A stretch of DNA of 64,000 bases from Takakia lepidozioides. Its lineage: Eukaryota > Streptophyta > Takakiopsida > Takakiales > Takakiaceae. The notes beneath the pieces were generated by a model that was not told the origin of the DNA, ran no database searches, and was given only the letters and a program-made list of their open reading frames with translations. The position numbers were made by a program, and so were the translations under genes. Each line of letters begins with the position of its first letter. Within the stretch, counting starts at the first letter, position 1. Shown here one piece after another: positions 60,701 to 64,000 of the stretch. The stretch is taken from assembly GCA_030704615.1 (NCBI GenBank), contig CM060733.1, forward strand, positions 3,780,001 through 3,844,000, read 5' to 3'.

Positions 60701-63230
60701 AGGAAGACGAAAAAGAGAATGTGAAGAAAGAAAACGTACTGTATGGACAAAAGGCCTCAGAGGAACAGAGAAGGTGGGGAGGGAGGTAGTAGTACAGTAT
60801 TGTACCTTCAGATAAGGGGGCTTCCCTCCAATAGCCTGACTATGCACGTCCCGATGGGACGAACTTCCAACAGTGCCCCTGCCATTCATTGAGCCCACAG
60901 CTGATATTGAGTCTGAGAAGGACATGATTACTACATCTCTGTGCTGAACAGGAAAAACAAGGGAAATGAAATGAAATGATACATTATAACGTCCGCGGAA
61001 AGCTCAAAGAGCTTATGGGACAAAATGGAAGGGAAATGAAATGAAATGAAATGGTACTTTATGACGTCCACGGAAAGCTCAAAGAGCTTATGGGACAAAA
61101 GGGAGAAAGAAAAGGATTCCAACCAATATCCCCTATTTCTGAGTTCTATATGAAACACGAGTTGTGAAATGGATTCCTACCATCTGGCAATGGTATTTCC
61201 ATCCATGCCCAATCCAGTGTCAAAAATACACAGCTTATCTGGTAAGATCTCTACACTGCATCCACACATCCCACTCAACCACACCTGTTAGTTATCTGGT
61301 TGGATCTCTGCACTGCCTCACGTTCCACTCCACCAACACTTGTCGATACTTGCCCGATTGTGCACAACCAGGAAGGATACCATGGAGCTTTTCTGGTATG
61401 AGCGGGAGATAATTCCCACCACAAAGCAGGATGAGGCTTAAGAAGAGATAATTACTAATAACTGAGAGGATACCTGAACGCAAAACTTTTTCTGTATAAT
61501 ATTATTGAAGAGATTGTACTCCATGGAATCTCCACAATTTTCTCATACAAGCATAACTTACTTTGAAGCTCGTCCCTTCCTCAAAGCAGGATGAGCCTTA
61601 AGAAAGAGATGAAGTTACCATTAGAGATGAGACCAAGCTTGTTACTCATGATCCACAGAGACACAAGTACCTGACCAAACGCTCCTGATTGGAGACATCC
61701 CAAACTGCTTGCAAGGCATTGTCCTGAACATTTTTAAGACAAGATGATGAGACATTCCTACACAAGGTGCAGCCAAATATGAATGCTATATACGAGAGAA
61801 AATAGATACACAAACATCACCGTGTATCTACGCAGGGATGTACAAGCCAGGATTAGGGCCAGCTTACTTCAGCACATAGAATATCCAAAAGATAGGTCTA
61901 TTAACTAGCTTCGATGCAACAAAGCAATTGAAGTAAAATGGACCACTTGAGAAATAAATAGTCAGGGCAAGAGGAGAGTTTGGATTGCTCAGAGAGTGAC
62001 AAATCAGTAGTGGGAAGATTTGGGCAAAGAGATCGCACCACTTCATCTGCCAAAGCAGTTTCCATGCTGTAACCCAGTGGGAGCCTGCCCAACATCTCGG
62101 GCTGAGGAGTAACATCCCACATTCTCTGAGATAGGGACATAAAACAAAAGGCATGATTAGAGTAAGCCACGAAATAGATACATATTTTGACGCCTTCCAA
62201 AATTCAGACCTCTAAATCTCTGTATGTGTGAGGACCAATCATACATTAAAAAAATAAATTCCTCCCCCACATTCACTTCAAACTACCAAAATCTAGCTGC
62301 AAGTTCCGCCATATGTTGTCATCCAACTTCATATGTGGTCTTCAGAGGAGTACTGGGCCTGAGAGCCCTTCATATTTGAGTGGTGGCAATAAATATTTTC
62401 CAGCCCAGCTATCTGGCGATGGTGGGCTCAAAAGCAACAGTGACCCCAGTGTTTAACAAAAGGAACAGAATGAGTGCAGCATTGCGACAACATGCACCAG
62501 TGAGAGCACCAAGAGGAGAAAAGGAGGGAATGTGGCACCTGGTCTGCATGGGTAGATTCGGGATGTCCATCCTAACCCCAGCCCCAGACACAACCATTGC
62601 AGTTAAAAGACATTCCAAGGCAAGCAGACGGAAAAGCAATTCACTGCATAATTAGACCAAACTCGCTCTTCCCTCACGGAGTCTGGAATGAGCATTCACC
62701 TGCATTATCAGTTTCACCTTCTTCCCTCGTAGGGCTGAGGAAAGGGCGGTGTCATCTGTGACACGACCCCCCATCCCATCCTCTAGCCATACATTTGGCC
62801 CCCAGTCGATCGTTCTCGTCCTGGTGGAAGACGGCTCTGGCCTGTCCTCAGCCTCAACCTGTAAAGCCGAGAGAAACTTCTCCAACGAAGGAGGTTCAGC
62901 TGCGGCCAAGGTAAGTTGTACGGAACTGCTGTTAGGAAGCAGCACTAATACACATTGCCTTTGTTCCTTGCTAGGCTCCCTGTGCCGAATTTTTTTCCTA
63001 GCTTCCGTCGTATGCTGAGATGGTGGAGATGGCTGTGCGTTAAGATTCGTATCTGCATAGCTTCTGTCCGCACATCGAGAGCGCTTTTTATAAAGCTGCA
63101 AAGGACCAGGTGATGACACACCGGCCACGGGCGTTGCTTCATCCAAGCTGTCAGCAGTTTCTATCTTCGCTTGGGTGACATTATGTCCACCTGAGTTTCT
63201 TTCTTGAGGCGGCCCTGAAGAGGTTGACAT
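39638..63230 (-). CDS. GMI1-like: SMCHD1/GMI1-like GHKL ATPase with SMC hinge (about 35 exons)
   Basis: Plant GMI1 and animal SMCHD1 are non-canonical SMC proteins in chromatin silencing and DNA repair: an N-terminal GHKL ATPase and a C-terminal hinge that dimerises and binds nucleic acid. The start codon is at 63228-63230 and the stop at 39638-39640. Splice phases agree across exons 62700-63230, 62039-62125, 61671-61723, 61181-61255, 60806-60878, 60570-60625, 60082-60199, 59393-59461 and 59014-59109. They also agree for 58039-58153, 57135-57208, 56759-56884, 56095-56182, 55937-55971, 55182-55269, 54757-54863 and many more down to the hinge. I estimate about 2,200 residues, nearer animal SMCHD1 than the shorter Arabidopsis GMI1. 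One exon between 54757 and 54246 and a few boundaries in 51-48 kb are unresolved. No lesion was seen in the traced exons, so the gene is probably active. Confidence 0.85.
41374..41799. mobile_element. Foldback unit made of inverted copies of the ATTTC-tailed repeat
   Basis: An ~88-bp arm at 41374-41460 (GAAATGAAAT... then GGTGCTTTATAACGTCCGCG and AAGCTCATAGAGCTT) is repeated almost perfectly in inverse at 41711-41799. A third, diverged half-copy lies between them at about 41486-41556. The arms share GGTGC and ACATGAGAG variants not found in most other copies, so they are recent relatives. This could be a MITE-like foldback or two head-to-head insertions. It lies in an intron of the SMCHD1-like gene. 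Confidence 0.7.
43359..44837 (-). CDS. GMI1-like: SMCHD1/GMI1-like gene, large Ig-like exon
   Basis: The largest exon, about 475 codons, starts after the acceptor at 44838 with LTVEICPERELMYP and is open to about 43359. The donor is probably near 43420, within DKIKLLLK. It holds several Ig-like repeats with the pattern GxGTYxxxV (GPIGTYIVSL, ADVGSYRVMICY, SQSGSYILQFW, GRLGTYTLTV) and DxxGN turns (VLDVHGNQC). A decayed copy of its first ~70 bases lies about 1.7 kb upstream in the preceding intron. Confidence 0.82.
   Translation of the reverse strand, partial: LTVEICPERELMYPRSEWTVECVKIVESGNSIYPDYAAHVLTGGPIGTYIVSLRDESMMLQQQHRGSTAALSWTVRLKHGKPAQLVPVVMTESISSIVEQLGDIITHPTKSIEVARLSSFPEVNVYLLDSYKNICSDYDQQVLDLVFATEEAIDSGAIGLTKKTQRQCKIQNGVGTFPTFKLEADVGSYRVMICYRSLLSKQGSPIPAEPEFSLEVKPGNYPSALRLIDDTPLAISLSCDTQCLPKSNVVVESADRQPCKQLIPPVMTIQSEGLVSIGMKEYQGEIDDEVVGSVSNNFVFSRVYVPSQSGSYILQFWLPGYSIPSVSRQLLVRHGPPARIDVAWEQSGQKGHILQAKVLDVHGNQCMNISDLELALELAPVEDEGISCRQGVVRSCFLCSGDTAVVKNGEATFEEIQLGPGRLGTYTLTVSVAGGEGQLENMPLFEPTELMLMVTSTNLADKTQEDVRACLDKIKLLLKMLTCNTLYTTTKR
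45150..46508. other. TG-rich, C-depleted island in an SMCHD1-like intron
   Basis: About 1.36 kb of the plus strand is dominated by T and G and nearly lacks C. In 45841-45900 I count 3 C against 15 G, and in 46141-46200 3 C against 16 G. There is no tandem unit and no convincing gene; plus-strand open frames give Phe/Val/Leu/Cys-rich peptides as expected from the composition. It is bounded on the left by intact intron sequence (44838-45149) and on the right by a decayed copy of that same sequence. Confidence 0.7.
46509..46728 (-). repeat. Decayed duplicate of exon/intron boundary 44765-45149
   Basis: Matches include TTCTTCACGCATT, CAACTCCCTTT..ACAAATTTC.CACTGTG, GAATATATAATGAT, GACAACTTGATGCTTTCGA and GGGAACTTCACATATTTGAT, all in the same order and direction as at 44765-45149 but with internal deletions. 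The first part corresponds to the 5' end of the large exon, so an exon start was duplicated. A stop in the copy makes it non-coding. Confidence 0.75.
46836..54246 (-). CDS. GMI1-like: SMCHD1/GMI1-like gene, middle region exons (Ig-like domains)
   Basis: Exons identified: 54076-54246 (LRIKLPRSIQG, LYATIEWFYCQG), 53914-53935 (a 22-bp micro-exon, EVRFICR), 53482-53599, 53269-53385 (EEWVKKEEEIAKKFPAYIQ), 52704-53069 (LPSEFLAVIRP, GLYLFESKE), about 51880-52000, 50991-51186 (FDKFGNSQSFGRIPSLEV), 50554-50710, 50200-50321 (VYPGKLASLSVKAS), 49062-49160 (AKDEFGNNLEKGQKI), about 48717-48783 (VDEHGCLKLGGLLKVT), 47966-48060, 47115-47366 and 46836-47030. In SMCHD1 this long region folds as repeated Ig-like beta domains; the repeating DxxGN pattern here is consistent with that. 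The boundaries at 51880 and 48717 are uncertain. Confidence 0.78.
49321..49650 (-). repeat. Cluster of ATTTC-tailed repeat copies
   Basis: Three partial copies: 49321-49384 (tail then CGTCCGCGGAAAGCTC and GAGCTTATGGGACAAAATGG), 49531-49575 and 49563-49650. The element reads on the minus strand and ends in tandem ATTTC. The core contains the short hairpin AAGCTC-TTT-GAGCTT. They lie in an intron of the SMCHD1-like gene. Confidence 0.65.
50955..50990 (-). repeat. ATTTC tail fragment next to a splice donor
   Basis: Only the 3' end of the repeat family (ATAAAGTACCATTTCATTTC on the minus strand) is present. It begins six bases inside the intron that follows exon 50991-51186, so the donor reads GTAATTATAAAG. 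Confidence 0.6.
54757..59461 (-). CDS. GMI1-like: SMCHD1/GMI1-like gene, transducer-region exons
   Basis: These exons follow the ATPase and correspond to the GHKL transducer. 59393-59461: FRDMTEAEMKKAPDGSFTL (followed by what looks like a GC rather than GT donor). 59014-59109: GTEYWKVKRVKQLLADIYF. 58039-58153: VNGQNLVEVIDCETG. 57135-57208: AHAQLTCQYFPNIK. 56759-56884: PRVGVRWLGRLLPETKW. 56095-56182: GIFPFMKVTDKRR. 55937-55971: VDAGFHPTQSK. 55182-55269: HPFTVALENLGG. 54757-54863: LTQLLDEYMKWLQNVHEQYD. Each joins the next in phase. The order matches the plant family block for block. Confidence 0.85.
59663..59755 (-). repeat. ATTTC-tailed repeat copy
   Basis: Starts with imperfect GAAATGAACTGAAATG, then GGTACTTTATAACGTCTGCG, the hairpin variant AAGCTCATAGAGCTT, and ATGGGACAAAATGG. 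It is intronic in the SMCHD1-like gene and reads on the minus strand. Confidence 0.7.
60082..62125 (-). CDS. GMI1-like: SMCHD1/GMI1-like gene, GHKL ATPase exons
   Basis: Six exons build the ATP-binding fold. 62039-62125: MWDVTPQP..YSMETALADEV. 61671-61723: DNALQAVWDVSNQ; its DN supplies the Mg/ATP-binding Asn of motif I, split exactly by the intron. 61181-61255: LCIFDTGLGMDGNTIAR (motif II, DxGxG). 60806-60878: WGTVGSSSHR..AIGGKPPYLK. 60570-60625: PYLGKYGAGGVAAALHLGR (motif III glycines). 60082-60199: MVTVWSKTKNSKKVVKLVL. All three nucleotide-binding motifs are intact. As in plant relatives, an Asp (ALAD) stands where SMCHD1 has its Glu. Confidence 0.88.
60961..61108 (-). repeat. Two ATTTC-tailed repeat copies in tandem
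   Basis: Copies at 60961-61028 and 61033-61103 follow each other directly in the same direction, each with GAAATG tail, TTATRACGTCC, the hairpin AAAGCTCAAAGAGCTTAT and GGGACAAAA. It is intronic in the SMCHD1-like gene, between the motif II exon and the next ATPase exon. Confidence 0.75.
62700..63230 (-). CDS. GMI1-like: SMCHD1/GMI1-like gene, exon 1 (N-terminal domain)
   Basis: Exon 1 encodes 177 residues: a disordered Ser/Pro-rich leader with a basic stretch (KKIRHREPSK), then the plant GMI1 N-terminal module. Its signposts are VLVLLPNSSSVQLTL and, later, TIDWGPNVWLEDGMGG. It ends at the donor CAG/gtgaat before the stop that would follow in the intron. The start is the first ATG, with no in-frame ATG upstream in the visible 5' sequence. 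Confidence 0.82.
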
Positions 63231-64000
63231 CCTGCCTCAATTGCACAATTTCACGCACGAGGAGAAGAGGAAGAAAGCTTTATTTTGTCCACAGAGGGAA
63301 GGAAAGCAGGGCAGACACAGGACCCAGAACAGAGCAGTTCTCACTAGTAGTAACGAAAACATTGAAAAGGAAGGGATGAGACGCGCAGGGGGACTGGAAA
63401 TTGCAGTAAGCGAGATGGAAATGTGAGAGCTCCCAAGTAGAAAGAGAGAAGTTAGAAGGAAATGACTGTAACAAGGAGGGTAGAAAGAAATGCGTGGGAG
63501 ACAGCAATTGAGACTGGAATTGGGATAGAACAAGACACCCTGATCATGAAAATCTTAAAAAGAGGGAGACTACAAAAACACAGAAAACCAGTGCTTTCTA
63601 GAACCGTTCTCGCAATTATCTTCGTCAGTCACTAGCGTTGCTGCCCAATGCAATTGACTTGCCCAAACATCCAATCTGAAGGAGCGAGAAGGACACGGCT
63701 CAGGAGGATAACCAGAAAGAAAATGTCAGGCTCGAAAATGGAAGGAAGCAAGACCAAAAATATGGAGACAAACAGGTGGGCCTGCGACACAGAGAAAGGA
63801 CACCAGCATTTCCTTTTCGGGGAACACAAAGAGACCCCAAACATGAGACTACGAATTGCCAGCATCCAGAGAAACACCAATGCAATTCCTGCCCCGGGAG
63901 ACAACAAGAACCGAAGTGCGAGAGAATGGCAATTCTTCTCAAGCTCGAAAACGAAACCCAAAATCCTTCCCTGTTACCGAGAAAAATAACCAGGACCGCG
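63231..64000. other. Upstream region of the SMCHD1-like gene
   Basis: It holds the 5' leader and probable promoter of the gene at 39638-63230. I see no clear TATA box within 150 bp of the start codon. The open frames on both strands here (about 110 codons) lack recognisable domains and I do not support them as genes. Confidence 0.4.

Noticed and set aside
63632-63989. Overlapping ~110-codon frames on both strands upstream of the SMCHD1-like gene
   Set aside because: No domain, biased toward basic or hydrophobic residues by composition, and located in the likely promoter.

Overview
The window looks like part of a land-plant nuclear genome, most likely a non-flowering plant (bryophyte, lycophyte or fern; I cannot narrow it further). 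The evidence is a 35-exon-scale gene for a plant-type SMCHD1/GMI1 protein, a PLS/DYW-type PPR gene, a plant KRTCAP2 homologue, spliceosomal introns throughout, and Ty3/gypsy, LINE, MULE-like and MITE elements in layers. No prokaryotic or organellar features were seen.

Layout. 1-2500: no recognisable gene. 2500-24511: a nest of retroelements. A decayed LINE (ORF1 then endonuclease) was interrupted by two Ty3/gypsy elements. Element A (4845-14713 plus an inverted remainder at 20178-21837) encodes Gag, retropepsin, a complete C5-cytosine DNA methyltransferase domain, reverse transcriptase, RNase H, integrase and a C-terminal PHD finger. Element B (14714-18092 inverted, plus 21838-24511) is a chromodomain-bearing chromovirus. 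One inversion of about 7.1 kb, with one breakpoint inside the integrase of A and the other inside the RNase H/integrase region of B, explains why both elements are split between strands. All open frames in A and B carry frameshifts or stops, so these copies are dead.

24512-39637: gene-poor DNA with a SAM-methyltransferase pseudogene fragment (26891-27376), a MULE/SWIM-transposase-like relic (27455-28921), a TAA-flanked MITE (29335-29650), a KRTCAP2 (oligosaccharyltransferase subunit) gene or recent pseudogene on the minus strand whose intron holds a LINE fragment flanked by a 29-bp duplication, and a DYW-type PPR pseudogene (35180-37659).

39638-63230 (minus): one large gene for an SMCHD1/GMI1-like protein. 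I could trace most exons by matching splice phase: an N-terminal plant-specific domain, a GHKL ATPase with all three nucleotide-binding motifs intact, a transducer, a long Ig-like middle region, and a C-terminal SMC hinge followed by a coiled coil. Its introns hold many copies of one short repeat family with an ATTTC-repeat tail, an inverted pair of these, and a strongly C-depleted TG-rich island that sits between two copies of one of the gene's own exon/intron boundaries.

The most notable system is element A: one retroelement that carries both a DNA-methylation writer (DNMT between protease and reverse transcriptase) and a histone-tail reader (PHD finger after integrase).
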